Notes: generated by a model not told the origin, from the sequence alone. Positions 8,691-19,123 are shown, counted from the first letter of the stretch. The stretch is DNA of 64,000 nt from Lachnospiraceae bacterium V9D3004 (GCA_000621985.1 JHWW01000002.1:462608-526607), one strand, 5' to 3'. Numbers and translations are program-made.

Positions 8691-11069
8691 ATGAAAAGAC
8701 GCAGAGTCAGTAAGCTGGGGCTTAAGTATATGGCAAGTACTTTATTTCCTGCTATACTTGTCCTCGTTATTGCTTCTGTAATTTGTTACAATACTATATC
8801 TCAGAGCAGGGTCAGTACAATAACCCAGGAAGTTCAAAGACAGGCTACTGCCAAGAATTTGGATGCATATAACTCGCTTGACAAAGTGATCGCTGAAGTG
8901 AACCTTCTCAGTAAATACAGTATCATGTATAACTTTATGGTTACGGACAGTGCAGACGATCATTATTTCTCGCAGACCAAGGCTACACTTGCACTTAATG
9001 AATTCTCGGAATTTGACAGAAGCATCATAGTCTCTTCATGGGTTGCTGTGTTTGATAAAGGACTCTTTAAAAGCGACGGCAAATGTAATTATAAAAGAGA
9101 GAATATCACCGATTTTTCTGTGTTTCCATGGTATAATGTCAATAAATTAAATCTCGGAGAGATATATTATTCAAAATCATACATTACCGATGTTAATAAG
9201 GCGGAAGCCAATGACAGGGTTATAAGTGCGATATGTCCGGTCTTTGATAAGACAACACATGTGCTTATCGGCGCATATGGTGTTGATATATCAATGAGAT
9301 ATATTAATACATTATATGTGCTTGAAGGCTATTCTACAGCTGTGTTATTCATAACGGATGAAAACGGTGAACTATTATATTTCTCTGACGGTGTCACCAG
9401 TAAAAGATATGAATTTGCTGAGACGTTCATTAAGAGTACCAACCTTCTTAACAGAGATCAGGTTGAATTCAGAAGCAATTTGTACAGATGTGTTAAGGTT
9501 CATGCTGCCGACAAGGGATGGAATCTGTTATATATGATCGATAATGACAGGATCACTTCGAGTGTTAATTCCATCGCAATGCCGATCCTTGTGACATTCT
9601 TAATAGCTTCTGTCGGTCTTACGATAATCATGTCCATATTCATTATCAGATTCGTTGAGAGAATAAAGCTTGTAACAGCCAGCACAAAAGATATCGCCAG
9701 CGGCAAATATGACAACAGAATGGTTGTTGACAGTGATGACGAATTCGGCGAACTGGCTCTTGCATTCAATGAAACGATTGATAAACTGAAGAGCGTTGCG
9801 GAATTTGATGAGATAACCAAAGTATACAATATTACGACATTTTACCGTATTGCTGAAGATATGATCAAATCAAACGATGAAATGACCGGCAGATATGCCA
9901 TTGTAAGACTTGATATAGATCATTTCAGGCTTATAAATGATCTGTACAGCTGGCAGACCGGTAATAATATTCTTATACACATAGCGAATTGCATCAAGAA
10001 TAATATTGCTGATAAAGGCATATGCGGAAGAATATCCGGCGATATATTTGTTATGTGTGTAAAGCATAAAGACAAATATGAGCTTGAGAGTATACTTCTT
10101 GATATTAAGAATGAAATAATGAAATATGACATAATGATTGAGCTTAATCCTCACTTTGGAATATATCAGGAAGCTGAAAAAGACATACCCGTATATCTTA
10201 TGTGTGACAGAGCAGGAGTTGCCTTAAGCGTCATTAAAGGAAATCTTCTTAACACATTTTCATATTATGACAATGCTATCGGACGTAAGAATACAGACAT
10301 CAAATTCATTGAAGCCAATATGCACAGCGCTATCGAACAGAATCAGTTCTTCATATTATTGCAGCCGAAGTTCGATATGTTCGATAATAAGATCGTCGGT
10401 GCGGAGTCACTTGTCAGATGGGAACACCCTGAGAAAGGTCTCATCAGACCGGATCTGTTCGTTCCGATATTTGAAAAGAACGGTTTTGTCATATCGCTTG
10501 ACGAATATGTATGGGAAGAAACCTGTAAGAACATCCACAACTGGCTTGAAGCAGGTTACGATGTGGTTCCGATATCGGTTAATGTGTCAAGAATACATAT
10601 ATATGATAAGCATTTCCTTGATACAATTACCGGACTTGTAAAAAAATACAATATCCCCGCCAATCTGCTTGAACTTGAATTTACGGAGAGTGCGCTTCTC
10701 GATGATGTTGCAGAGTTGTATTCTCTTATGGAACAGCTAAAAGAGAACGGATTTAAACTGCTGATGGATGATTTTGCTTCAGGTTATTCGTCACTTAATA
10801 CATTGAAATCTGCATCTTTTGATATTGTAAAGCTTGACAGGGATTTCATCAATTCGATATGTAAGAGTGACAGAGACAGACTTCTCGTTACGAGTACCGT
10901 TGCGCTTATTAACAGTCAGAATATGGAGATCGTTGTAGAGGGTGTTGAGACCGAAGAACAGGTTAATGCTCTTAAGAAAGCAGGATGCCGTATTGCTCAG
11001 GGTTATTACTATTCAAGACCTATCAACGTGTCCGAATTTGAGAAGGTTGCGTATAAGAAAGAGGATTAA
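8691..11069 (+). CDS. Membrane sensor with HAMP, degenerate GGDEF and EAL domains
   Basis: This 792-residue protein has a first helix at about residues 12-30, an extracytoplasmic sensor domain to about 290, a second helix, a HAMP segment (about 318-372), a GGDEF-like domain (about 390-540) and an EAL domain (about 550-792). The GGDEF signature is SGDIF at 449-453, so cyclase activity is unlikely. The EAL glutamate is kept (E572, in ESLVRW), as are NVS, EFTES, DDFASGYSSL, KLDRDFI and VEGVET. This predicts a c-di-GMP phosphodiesterase. The ATG at 8691 is chosen over TTG 8673 because AAGGGGTG sits just before it. It is transcribed alone. Confidence 0.9.
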   Translation: MKRRRVSKLGLKYMASTLFPAILVLVIASVICYNTISQSRVSTITQEVQRQATAKNLDAYNSLDKVIAEVNLLSKYSIMYNFMVTDSADDHYFSQTKATLALNEFSEFDRSIIVSSWVAVFDKGLFKSDGKCNYKRENITDFSVFPWYNVNKLNLGEIYYSKSYITDVNKAEANDRVISAICPVFDKTTHVLIGAYGVDISMRYINTLYVLEGYSTAVLFITDENGELLYFSDGVTSKRYEFAETFIKSTNLLNRDQVEFRSNLYRCVKVHAADKGWNLLYMIDNDRITSSVNSIAMPILVTFLIASVGLTIIMSIFIIRFVERIKLVTASTKDIASGKYDNRMVVDSDDEFGELALAFNETIDKLKSVAEFDEITKVYNITTFYRIAEDMIKSNDEMTGRYAIVRLDIDHFRLINDLYSWQTGNNILIHIANCIKNNIADKGICGRISGDIFVMCVKHKDKYELESILLDIKNEIMKYDIMIELNPHFGIYQEAEKDIPVYLMCDRAGVALSVIKGNLLNTFSYYDNAIGRKNTDIKFIEANMHSAIEQNQFFILLQPKFDMFDNKIVGAESLVRWEHPEKGLIRPDLFVPIFEKNGFVISLDEYVWEETCKNIHNWLEAGYDVVPISVNVSRIHIYDKHFLDTITGLVKKYNIPANLLELEFTESALLDDVAELYSLMEQLKENGFKLLMDDFASGYSSLNTLKSASFDIVKLDRDFINSICKSDRDRLLVTSTVALINSQNMEIVVEGVETEEQVNALKKAGCRIAQGYYYSRPINVSEFEKVAYKKED

Positions 11070-11168
11070 TAACTGTTTAGCCCCCACAAAGTTTTTCATG
11101 ATGTGTAGTGAAAATAAACACGGGGTGCCGGACGGTAACAATAATTATAATTTAAGGAGGAACTAAAA

Positions 11169-11795
11169 ATGTCTATTGAGGTTAAAAAAGTAACAGATCC
11201 GGCTTTTAAGAAGTACGGAAGGATCATTAAGGATTATGATTGCAGTGAGCTTATTGCCAAGATGGGTGAAACACCCATGCCTGCAGATGAGGTTATATAT
11301 ATTCCGTCAGATGCAGCTCTTGAAGCGCTTCCGATCGGAAAGGAATTCACTGACAGTCTGTTCGGCGGACTTCCGATGCAGATAGGTTATTGTAACGGAA
11401 CCAACAGCCTGCTTAATGCAGTTGAGTATCACAGATCTTCCGAATTCAATGTTGCATGTACGGATCTTATCATGTTATTCGGAAGCGAACAGGATATAGA
11501 AGATGATTTTACATATGATTCTTCAAAGATCGAAGCTTTTCATCTTCCTGCGGGAACAATGATCGAGTGTTATGCTACAACACTTCATTATGCACCATGC
11601 GGATGTAACGGAAACGGCTTCAGATGCGTTGTGGCTCTTCCGAGAGATACCAATCTTGATCTTGAAGTTGTTCCGTCTGTTTCTTCGGAAGACAAGCTTA
11701 TGACAGCAAGAAACAAATGGCTCATTGCACATCCGGATGCAAAGATCGAAGGAGCTTTTAACGGTATCAAAGGCGAGAATATCTCCGTAGATTAA
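11169..11795 (+). CDS. DUF4867 family protein (cupin-like)
   Basis: This 208-residue cytoplasmic protein is recognised as DUF4867, a family I know mainly from Clostridia. Histidines in EYHRSSEFN and LHYAPC, spaced along beta-rich sequence, suggest a cupin-like sugar or metabolite enzyme, but no activity is established. A strong AAGGAGGAAC site precedes the ATG. Its stop overlaps the start of maf (TAATG), so the two are translationally coupled. No catalytic assignment can be made from the sequence. Confidence 0.7.
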   Translation: MSIEVKKVTDPAFKKYGRIIKDYDCSELIAKMGETPMPADEVIYIPSDAALEALPIGKEFTDSLFGGLPMQIGYCNGTNSLLNAVEYHRSSEFNVACTDLIMLFGSEQDIEDDFTYDSSKIEAFHLPAGTMIECYATTLHYAPCGCNGNGFRCVVALPRDTNLDLEVVPSVSSEDKLMTARNKWLIAHPDAKIEGAFNGIKGENISVD

Positions 11796-12427
11796 TGAGC
11801 GTAAGATACATATTAGCCTCGGCATCGCCGAGAAGAAGAGAAATCCTGACTCAGGTTGGGATTTCTTTTGAAGTTATGGCAAGTGATGTTGAAGAGATCA
11901 TAACCGAAACAGTTCCGGAAAAAATGGTTATGGAACTTGCCACATTAAAAAGCAACGATATAAGAGACCGTATACTTGTAGATATTAAAGAAAAACCAGA
12001 CAGTGACCTGATCGAAAACGATGCAGATATGCATGAAAGGATCGAATACGACAGGATATATGTTATCGGCGCTGATACAATGGTGTTTTGTGACGGTCTT
12101 CACATGGGTAAGCCGCATGATGAAGAAGACGCTTTCAGAATGCTTGATATGCTTCAGGGAAATACACATCAGGTTATAACGGGTGTATGTGTCAATGAGC
12201 TTATATCAGGGACTCAGACCGTGTTTGCCGAAACAACCGATGTTAGCGTAGTGAGGATGAATGAAGAGCAGATACGTGATTATATAAAAACCGGAGAATG
12301 CCTTGATAAAGCGGGTTCTTACGCCATTCAGGGATATTTTTCAAGATACATTAACAGGATTGAGGGAGATTATTATAATGTAGTCGGATTCCCGATATGC
12401 AGCTTCTGTGAAAAAATAATATCTTGA
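11795..12427 (+). CDS. maf: Maf family nucleoside triphosphate pyrophosphatase
   Basis: This 210-residue protein has the Maf signature at its N terminus (LASASPRRREIL), the central GADTMVFCDG, GKPHDEEDA and ITGV segments, and the C-terminal GSYAIQG and EGDYYNVVGFP segments. Maf proteins hydrolyse non-canonical or house-cleaning NTPs and were first linked to septum inhibition. A hydrophilic insertion of roughly 15-20 residues (KEKPDSDLIENDADMHE region) precedes the second motif and makes it slightly longer than usual. It is coupled to the DUF4867 gene. Confidence 0.92.
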   Translation: MSVRYILASASPRRREILTQVGISFEVMASDVEEIITETVPEKMVMELATLKSNDIRDRILVDIKEKPDSDLIENDADMHERIEYDRIYVIGADTMVFCDGLHMGKPHDEEDAFRMLDMLQGNTHQVITGVCVNELISGTQTVFAETTDVSVVRMNEEQIRDYIKTGECLDKAGSYAIQGYFSRYINRIEGDYYNVVGFPICSFCEKIIS

Positions 12428-12452
12428 TTTTGATAGAATATGGGTATATAAT
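12424..12452 (+). promoter_or_regulatory. Probable sigma-A promoter for aminotransferase-queH
   Basis: TTGATT (12424-12429), overlapping the maf stop, and TATAAT (12447-12452) are 17 bp apart. The predicted leader is about 48 bases and holds a CGGAGG ribosome site. Confidence 0.6.
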
Positions 12453-12507
12453 GTTTTGAAGTGTGGGCACAACAGTAATACGATTAATAGCCTGCCGGAG
12501 GTAAAAA

Positions 12508-13788
12508 ATGATTACACCATATACTAAGATGTCACGTAGAAAGCTCGAAGAAGAGTATAAGAAAGTAAAAAAAGAATATGAAGATTATAAGGGTAAAGGC
12601 TTGAAGCTTGATATGTCAAGAGGTAAGCCCGCACCGTCTCAGCTTGATCTGTCAATGCCAATGATGGATGTTCTTAACGGCACATCCGATTGCGATGAAG
12701 AGCTTGACTGCAGAAATTACGGATGCCCGGGTGGAATCAGCAAAGCAAAGAAGCTTATGGCTGACCTTATGGAAGTATCACCTGACAATGTGATCGTATT
12801 CGGTAATTCCAGTCTTAATATTATGTTTGACCTTATATCAACTGCCATGAACAAAGGTATCATGGGTTCCACACCCTGGTGCAAGCTTGATAAAGTCAAA
12901 TTCCTATGTCCTGTACCCGGTTACGACAGGCATTTTGCGGTAACGGAATACTTTGGAATTGAGATGATCAACATTCCAATGACGCCTGAAGGACCTGATA
13001 TGGATATGGTTGAAAAATATGTGAATAACGATCCTGAAGTAAAAGGAATCTGGTGTGTACCAAAATATTCCAATCCTCAGGGAATCACATATTCAAAGGA
13101 AACAGTTAAAAGATTTGCCGCACTTGAACCGGCAGCGGAAGATTTCAGAATAATATGGGATAATGCATATATAGTCCATCATCTGTATGAGGATGATCAG
13201 GATGTCCTTTATTCACTTCCCGATGAATGCGCGAAAAAGGGTAAGCCGGATATGTTCTATATGCTTGCCTCAACTTCCAAGATCACATTCCCCGGAAGCG
13301 GTGTATCTGCACTTGCTGCATCCGAAGCAAACCTTAAGGATGTGTTCGGAAGATTAAAATGGCAGACTATCGGACATGATAAGATGAATCAGTTGAGACA
13401 TGTAAGATTCCTTAAAGATTCTGAAGGAATAAGACAGCATATGAGCAAACATGCCGATCTGATCAGACCGAAGTTCGAGCTGGTTAACGAGATACTTCAG
13501 AAAAACCTTGCAGGTCTTGATATTGGAAGCTGGATAAAGCCTAAAGGAGGTTACTTCATATCCTTTGATTCCATGGATGGATGTGCAGCCAATATAATAA
13601 ATAAAGCAAAGGAAGCGGGAGTTGTGATGACAGGTGCAGGTTCCACATATCCTTATCATAAGGATCCGCATGATTCAAACATCAGGATCGCACCAACATA
13701 TCCCGAGATCGATGATCTAAGGGAAGCTGCGGAATTATTTACCGTATGCGTCAAACTTGTCTCGCTGGAGAAGATAATTAATTCATGA
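12508..13788 (+). CDS. PLP-dependent aminotransferase, MocR-like class (PF12897 type)
   Basis: This 426-residue fold-type I aminotransferase has the N-terminal LDMSRGKPAP, YGCPGGI, WCVPKYSNPQG and the Schiff-base segment STSKITFPGSG with lysine 258. This sequence set matches the aspartate-type aminotransferase family that Pfam places in PF12897, not classical AspC. It is cytoplasmic and the likely reaction is amino transfer between an amino acid (aspartate or alanine) and 2-oxoglutarate. A CCGGAGG site precedes the ATG. Its stop overlaps queH by four bases. Confidence 0.85.
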   Translation: MITPYTKMSRRKLEEEYKKVKKEYEDYKGKGLKLDMSRGKPAPSQLDLSMPMMDVLNGTSDCDEELDCRNYGCPGGISKAKKLMADLMEVSPDNVIVFGNSSLNIMFDLISTAMNKGIMGSTPWCKLDKVKFLCPVPGYDRHFAVTEYFGIEMINIPMTPEGPDMDMVEKYVNNDPEVKGIWCVPKYSNPQGITYSKETVKRFAALEPAAEDFRIIWDNAYIVHHLYEDDQDVLYSLPDECAKKGKPDMFYMLASTSKITFPGSGVSALAASEANLKDVFGRLKWQTIGHDKMNQLRHVRFLKDSEGIRQHMSKHADLIRPKFELVNEILQKNLAGLDIGSWIKPKGGYFISFDSMDGCAANIINKAKEAGVVMTGAGSTYPYHKDPHDSNIRIAPTYPEIDDLREAAELFTVCVKLVSLEKIINS

Positions 13789-14372
13789 TCAATTATCAAC
13801 GTGAACTTGATGGAATTCTTGAAACTATTAATGATTCAAAGTTACTGCTGCATGCATGCTGTGCACCATGCAGCAGTTATTGTCTTGAATATTTATCAGG
13901 ATATTTTGATATATATGTCTATTTTTATAATCCTAACATTACCGAACGTAATGAATATAACGTAAGAAAAGAAGAATTGATTCGATTTATTAATAATTAT
14001 CCATTTAACAAAAAAGTGTATTATATTGACGGTGAATATGAACCCGATAAGTTTTTTTCGATGGCAAAAGGCCTTGAAACCTGTAAAGAAGGCGGGGAGA
14101 GGTGTCATAAGTGCTACGAACTCAGAATGCGTTCGGCGGCTCAAAAAGCATTGGAATTGAATTGTGATTATTTTTGTACGACACTTACCATAAGCCCGCT
14201 TAAGAATTCACAGGTTATAAATCAGATCGGTTTTAATATAGAAAAAGAATACGGAGTCAGGTGGCTTCCTTCAGATTTTAAGAAGAAAAACGGTTTTAAG
14301 CGCAGTATTGAACTTTCTTCTGAATACGGACTTTACAGGCAGAATTACTGCGGTTGTGTATATTCAAAGTGA
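13785..14372 (+). CDS. queH: Epoxyqueuosine reductase QueH
   Basis: This 195-residue protein is a QueH (formerly DUF208) reductase, the last step of queuosine synthesis in tRNA. It shows the metal/cluster cysteines in HACCAPCS near the N terminus, ERCHKCYELRM mid-protein and NYCGC near the C terminus, plus TTLTISPLKNS. It replaces cobalamin-dependent QueG. The ATG overlaps the aminotransferase stop (ATGA), pointing to coupled translation. Length is typical. Confidence 0.93.
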   Translation: MINYQRELDGILETINDSKLLLHACCAPCSSYCLEYLSGYFDIYVYFYNPNITERNEYNVRKEELIRFINNYPFNKKVYYIDGEYEPDKFFSMAKGLETCKEGGERCHKCYELRMRSAAQKALELNCDYFCTTLTISPLKNSQVINQIGFNIEKEYGVRWLPSDFKKKNGFKRSIELSSEYGLYRQNYCGCVYSK

Positions 14373-14392
14373 ACAATAAAAAAATATTAAAT

Positions 14393-14413
14393 AAAAAAAG
14401 GAAATCCCTTTTT
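14393..14413 (+). terminator. Weak terminator-like hairpin after queH
   Basis: AAAAAGG and CCTTTTT arms (14395-14401 and 14407-14413) flank a five-base loop. The stem is AT-rich and short, so termination may be partial. Confidence 0.4.
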
Positions 14414-14447
14414 CACGTTGTATATATATAATATGGGGGTTGATATT

Positions 14448-15455
14448 ATGAACATAAGGGAGAAGATAGAACAGAGAGAACATGAGATACTTAGTCCATA
14501 TGCGTCATTCAGCGATCAGTCTAAAGGCAGGGAAGTTGAGATCCCTCAATGTGACATAAGACCGGTCTATCAGCGTGACAGAGACAGAATAATCCATTGC
14601 AAGGCATTCAGAAGATTAAAACAAAAGACACAGGTATTTCTTGCGCCTCAGGGAGACCATTACCGCACCAGACTTACACATACACTTGAAGTGTCTCAGA
14701 ACGCAAGGACCATTGCAAAAGCACTGAGACTTAATGAGGATCTTACCGAAGCGATCGCTCTCGGGCATGATATAGGACACACTCCCTACGGTCACTGCGG
14801 AGAAAGAGCACTCAATAAGTTCTGCCCCGGAGGGTTCGAACACAACAGACAGGGTGTAAGACTTGTTGAGATACTTGAAAAAAACGGTGAAGGACTCAAT
14901 CTTACGTATGAAGTAAGAGACGGTATATTGAATCACCAGACTTCAGGTGATCCGGCAACCCTTGAAGGAAAGATTGTAAGAATATCCGACAAGATAGCAT
15001 ATATTAATTCCGATATTGATGACGCTGTAAGAGCGCATATTATAAAAAACGAAGATATTCCCCAAAAATATACCGATGTTCTTGGCAATACACTTAATGA
15101 AAGACTTAATACATTAATTCATGATATAATATCTTCCAGTGAAGGAATCAATGATATTAAAATGACTGCGGAGATTGAGGATGCATTCAAAGGGCTTAGA
15201 AAATTCATGTTTGAGAATGTATATACCAATCCGATCGCAAAAGGCGAGGAGACCAAAGCAGCTCATGTGATCGATCAGTTATTTGAATATTATTCGAATC
15301 ATATAGATGAGCTTCCCGATGAATTCAGGATGCTTATAGATAAAGGAACAGACAGGGCAAGAGCCATATGTGACTATATAGCATGTATGTCTGACCAGTA
15401 CGCAACCAATATGTTTAAAGAACTTACCATACCTAAAACATGGAATATTCTTTGA
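14448..15455 (+). CDS. dgt: dGTPase-like HD phosphohydrolase
   Basis: This 335-residue member of the deoxyguanosinetriphosphate triphosphohydrolase-like family hydrolyses dNTPs to deoxynucleoside and triphosphate. HD-domain ligands are visible: H in TRLTHTLEVSQ, the HD pair in LGHDIGHTPYGHCGE, and the later D in RISDKIAYINSD. The frame is open from TTG 14418, but GGGGG at 14435-14439 serves the ATG at 14448, which also gives the usual N terminus. Its stop is 16 bases before dnaG, a common pairing in Clostridia. Confidence 0.88.
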   Translation: MNIREKIEQREHEILSPYASFSDQSKGREVEIPQCDIRPVYQRDRDRIIHCKAFRRLKQKTQVFLAPQGDHYRTRLTHTLEVSQNARTIAKALRLNEDLTEAIALGHDIGHTPYGHCGERALNKFCPGGFEHNRQGVRLVEILEKNGEGLNLTYEVRDGILNHQTSGDPATLEGKIVRISDKIAYINSDIDDAVRAHIIKNEDIPQKYTDVLGNTLNERLNTLIHDIISSSEGINDIKMTAEIEDAFKGLRKFMFENVYTNPIAKGEETKAAHVIDQLFEYYSNHIDELPDEFRMLIDKGTDRARAICDYIACMSDQYATNMFKELTIPKTWNIL

Positions 15456-15471
15456 TGGAGGGATTATAGAA

Positions 15472-17223
15472 TTGTTCTATCCGGAAGAGCTTATTGAAGA
15501 GGTAAGAAGCAGGATTGACATAGTGGATCTTATATCTCCGTATGTTCAGCTTAAGAAAAACGGTGCCAATTATGTCGGATTATGTCCGTTTCATAATGAA
15601 AAAACCGCTTCATTTTCAGTGAACAGGAATAAACAGATGTATAAATGCTTCGGTTGCGGAGTCGGAGGAAATGCATTCACATTCGTGATGGAATATGATA
15701 ATCTGACTTTTCCCGAAGCAGTAAGACAGCTCGCCGAAAGAGCAGGCGTAAGTCTTCCTGAGGGTTCAGATAATCCCGAAGACAGAAAAAGAGCGGGAAA
15801 ACGAAAAAGATTATTGGAGATACATAAAGAAGCCGTAAAGTATTATTATGCCATGCTCAAATCTCCGCAGGGAAAGCAGGGATATGATTACTTCATATCA
15901 AGAGGACTGGGTGATGAGACCATAAGTAAATTCGGTCTTGGTTTTACCGGCCGGGGGAGTCTGTACAGATATCTGCAAAGTAAAGGATATACTGATGAAG
16001 AACTGAAAGATTCCGGACTCATAACATTCAGCGAGACCAAAGGGGCGATGGACAAATTCTGGAACAGAGTAATGTTTCCGGTAATGGATGTCAATAATCA
16101 TGTGATCGCTTTCGGCGGAAGGGTTATGGGAGAGGGTACACCCAAGTATCTGAATTCGCCTGCAACAATGATATTCGATAAGAGCAGGAATCTGTATGGA
16201 CTTAATTATGCGAGGCACTCAAGAGAAAATTACATATTGTTATGTGAAGGATATATGGATGTCATATCGCTTCATCAGGCAGGATTTGATAATGCATGTG
16301 CTTCGCTTGGAACAGCGCTTACAGGTCTGCAGGCCAATCTGATAAAAAGATATGTGTCAAAAGTTGTTATTACATATGACAGTGATGGTGCAGGTATCAA
16401 TGCGGCACTAAGGGCAATACCGATACTTAAAAATGCCGGGATAAGTGTAAAGATACTTAACATGAAACCTTATAAAGATCCGGACGAATTCATCAAGGCA
16501 CTCGGTGTTGAAGAATATAAAAAAAGAATTGAGGAAGCAAAATCGGCATTTGATTTTGAGATAAGTGTACTTGAGACAAATTATAATTTTAACGAACCCG
16601 AAGAAAAAACACAATTCTTCAATGAGGTTGCAAAAAAGATTCTTATATTCGAAGATGAGCTTGAGAGAAACACTTATATAGACGCCGTTGCGGTAAGATA
16701 TAATATACGTGCCGATGACCTGAAAAAGCTTGTGATTAAACTAAGTGCAAGAATGTCCGGCATACCGGTTTCGGTATCGGTAACAAAAGAGAGAAGCCGT
16801 GACAAAACCGATGGTAATGCACAGGCACAGGAGATACTGCTTACGTGGATATCAAGTGAACCTGAACTGATCGATAAGATCGGTGAGTATATATCGGTTG
16901 AAGATTTTTATGAAGAACCCTATAAAACTATTGCGGGAATGGTTTTTGAACAATATGAATCCGAGCATTCCGTAAGTCCTGCAAGAATCCTTAATCAATT
17001 CGAAGAGGCAGAAGAACAGCGTAAAGCCGCCGGAATATTAAGCAATTCTATGGCTGTAGAAGAATTTGATGTTGCTGAACGAGAGAGGGTCATCAATGAA
17101 TTGGTTAAACGTTTAAGGCAACAAAGTCTGGATCATTTTACGAGGAATGCTACGAATCCGGAAGACCTTCAGAAGATCATAGTTATGAAAACTGATTTAC
17201 AAAAAATGCATATTACATTGTAG
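15472..17223 (+). CDS. dnaG: DNA primase
   Basis: This 583-residue primase makes RNA primers for replication. The N-terminal zinc-binding domain is complete (CPFHNEKTASF then CFGCGVGGNAF). The TOPRIM domain has LCEGYMDVISL and VITYDSDGAG (about residues 260-310). The C-terminal part is the helicase-binding region. It starts with TTG at 15472, supported by GGAGGG eight bases upstream and by the family N terminus FYPEELIEEVR. It sits directly before rpoD, the classic macromolecular synthesis arrangement. Confidence 0.96.
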   Translation: MFYPEELIEEVRSRIDIVDLISPYVQLKKNGANYVGLCPFHNEKTASFSVNRNKQMYKCFGCGVGGNAFTFVMEYDNLTFPEAVRQLAERAGVSLPEGSDNPEDRKRAGKRKRLLEIHKEAVKYYYAMLKSPQGKQGYDYFISRGLGDETISKFGLGFTGRGSLYRYLQSKGYTDEELKDSGLITFSETKGAMDKFWNRVMFPVMDVNNHVIAFGGRVMGEGTPKYLNSPATMIFDKSRNLYGLNYARHSRENYILLCEGYMDVISLHQAGFDNACASLGTALTGLQANLIKRYVSKVVITYDSDGAGINAALRAIPILKNAGISVKILNMKPYKDPDEFIKALGVEEYKKRIEEAKSAFDFEISVLETNYNFNEPEEKTQFFNEVAKKILIFEDELERNTYIDAVAVRYNIRADDLKKLVIKLSARMSGIPVSVSVTKERSRDKTDGNAQAQEILLTWISSEPELIDKIGEYISVEDFYEEPYKTIAGMVFEQYESEHSVSPARILNQFEEAEEQRKAAGILSNSMAVEEFDVAERERVINELVKRLRQQSLDHFTRNATNPEDLQKIIVMKTDLQKMHITL

Positions 17224-17235
17224 GAGGAGAATAAT

Positions 17236-18354
17236 ATGGAAGAAAACATGGAAGTGGTCATCAATGAGAAGATTGCCGGACTCATTGAGATCGCAAAAAA
17301 ACAGAAGAATGTATTGGTTCAGGAGGAGATCGATGCATACTTTAAAGGCATAGAGATTGCCGCAGAGAAGTTTGAAAACATATATGAGAGTATCGAAAAA
17401 GCCGGTGTGGATGTATTAAGAACAACAAATGATGACAATGATGTGGACGACGATATTATTCTTGAGATGGAAAAGGAAGAGGAAGAAGATCTTGAGAATA
17501 TTGACTTGTCGGTTCCTGACGGAGTAAGTATTGAAGATCCTGTCAGAATGTACCTTAAAGAGATCGGTAAAGTACCTCTGTTAAGTGCCGAAGAAGAAGT
17601 TGAGCTTGCAAAGAGAATGGAACAGGGGGATGAGGAAGCAAAGAAGCGTCTTGCCGAGGCAAACTTAAGACTTGTTGTAAGTATTGCAAAGAGATATGTA
17701 GGAAGAGGAATGCTTTTCCTTGATCTTATTCAGGAAGGTAATCTTGGTCTTATAAAAGCCGTTGAGAAGTTCGATTATACAAAAGGTTACAAGTTCAGTA
17801 CATATGCGACATGGTGGATAAGACAGGCGATCACAAGAGCTATTGCCGATCAGGCCCGTACTATACGTATTCCTGTTCATATGGTTGAAACTATCAATAA
17901 GCTCATCAGAGTTCAGAGACAGCTTCTTCAGGAACTCGGAAGAGAACCTTATCCGGAAGAGATCGCCGATGAGATGGGACTTGCCGTTGAACGTGTAAGA
18001 GAGATACAGAAGATATCACAGGAACCGGTTTCTCTTGAGACTCCTATAGGTGAAGAGGAAGACAGTCATCTTGGAGACTTCATTCAGGATGAAAATGTTC
18101 CCGTTCCTGCAGATGCCGCAGCATTTACATTATTAAGAGAACAACTTGCTGAAGTTCTTAATACACTTACCGACAGGGAACAGAAAGTGTTAAGATTAAG
18201 ATTCGGTCTTGATGACGGACGTGCCCGTACTCTTGAAGACGTTGGTAAGGAATTCGATGTAACAAGAGAAAGAATCAGGCAGATCGAAGCCAAAGCATTA
18301 AGAAAGCTTCGTCATCCGAGCAGAAGTCGTAAGTTGAAGGATTATCTTGATTGA
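17236..18354 (+). CDS. rpoD: Primary sigma factor RpoD (SigA)
   Basis: This 372-residue housekeeping sigma factor has region 1.2 ([11 protein letters not shown]), region 2 ([50 protein letters not shown]), region 3 and region 4 ([35 protein letters not shown]). A short acidic region follows region 1.1, normal for Gram-positive SigA. It lies 12 bases after dnaG with a GGAGGAG site. Its stop overlaps the longest possible start of trmK. Confidence 0.97.
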   Translation: MEENMEVVINEKIAGLIEIAKKQKNVLVQEEIDAYFKGIEIAAEKFENIYESIEKAGVDVLRTTNDDNDVDDDIILEMEKEEEEDLENIDLSVPDGVSIEDPVRMYLKEIGKVPLLSAEEEVELAKRMEQGDEEAKKRLAEANLRLVVSIAKRYVGRGMLFLDLIQEGNLGLIKAVEKFDYTKGYKFSTYATWWIRQAITRAIADQARTIRIPVHMVETINKLIRVQRQLLQELGREPYPEEIADEMGLAVERVREIQKISQEPVSLETPIGEEEDSHLGDFIQDENVPVPADAAAFTLLREQLAEVLNTLTDREQKVLRLRFGLDDGRARTLEDVGKEFDVTRERIRQIEAKALRKLRHPSRSRKLKDYLD

Positions 18355-18370
18355 TCGGAAGGTATATAAG

Positions 18371-19123
18371 ATGCAGATATCTGACAGATTACGTATGATC
18401 GCAGGATGTGTCGGGAAAGGAAGTACGGTTGCAGACGTCGGATGCGATCATGGGCTTACTTCGATATATCTTGTGAAATATAATATTGCTTCAAAGGTAT
18501 ATGCACTTGACATTAATCCCGGTCCGCTTGAAAGCGCCAGAAAGAATATCTCATCATACGGACTTGATGACAGAATTGTTGTAAGACAATCTGATGGTGT
18601 GAGAGCATTATATGAAACTGATAATGTTGATACAATTCTGATAAGCGGCATGGGCGGCAATCTGATAATTGATATACTGAGCGCTCCGGAATATGATGCT
18701 AAGATAAGAAGCAATATAAAAGAACTTATATTATCTCCACAGTCGGATATACATAAGGTCAGAAGATTCCTTCATACATCAGGTTATCGTATAGATGATG
18801 AAATGATGGTATATGACGCCGGAAAGTATTATAATATAATATGTGCAATACCCGGAAGCGAACAGTATGATGACGATTATGCATATCGTTACGGTAAAGT
18901 ACTTATTGAAAAGAAGGATGAATTGTTCCGTGATTACATTAATAAAGAGCTTGAAAAGAAGCAGAACATATTACAAAAGATAAAAAATGCAATATCGGCA
19001 GAAACCAATGATAAGAATTGTGATATAATTAAGAATGACAGACTTAAAAGTGAGGCATTATCGTTAAAGAAGGATATTGATTATTTAATGAGTATAACTG
19101 TTTGGGACCATAATATCCAATGA
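18371..19123 (+). CDS. trmK: tRNA (adenine-22-N1)-methyltransferase
   Basis: This 250-residue SAM-dependent methyltransferase carries the TrmK/YqfN motifs VADVGCDHGLT (SAM site), DINPGPLESA and ISGMGGNLI, then a C-terminal coiled-coil of about 60 residues (Lys/Glu-rich). It methylates A22 in tRNA. TTG at 18347 is possible, but ATG 18371 follows CGGAAGG and gives the family start. It belongs to the dnaG-rpoD-trmK operon, as in many Firmicutes. Confidence 0.9.
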   Translation: MQISDRLRMIAGCVGKGSTVADVGCDHGLTSIYLVKYNIASKVYALDINPGPLESARKNISSYGLDDRIVVRQSDGVRALYETDNVDTILISGMGGNLIIDILSAPEYDAKIRSNIKELILSPQSDIHKVRRFLHTSGYRIDDEMMVYDAGKYYNIICAIPGSEQYDDDYAYRYGKVLIEKKDELFRDYINKELEKKQNILQKIKNAISAETNDKNCDIIKNDRLKSEALSLKKDIDYLMSITVWDHNIQ

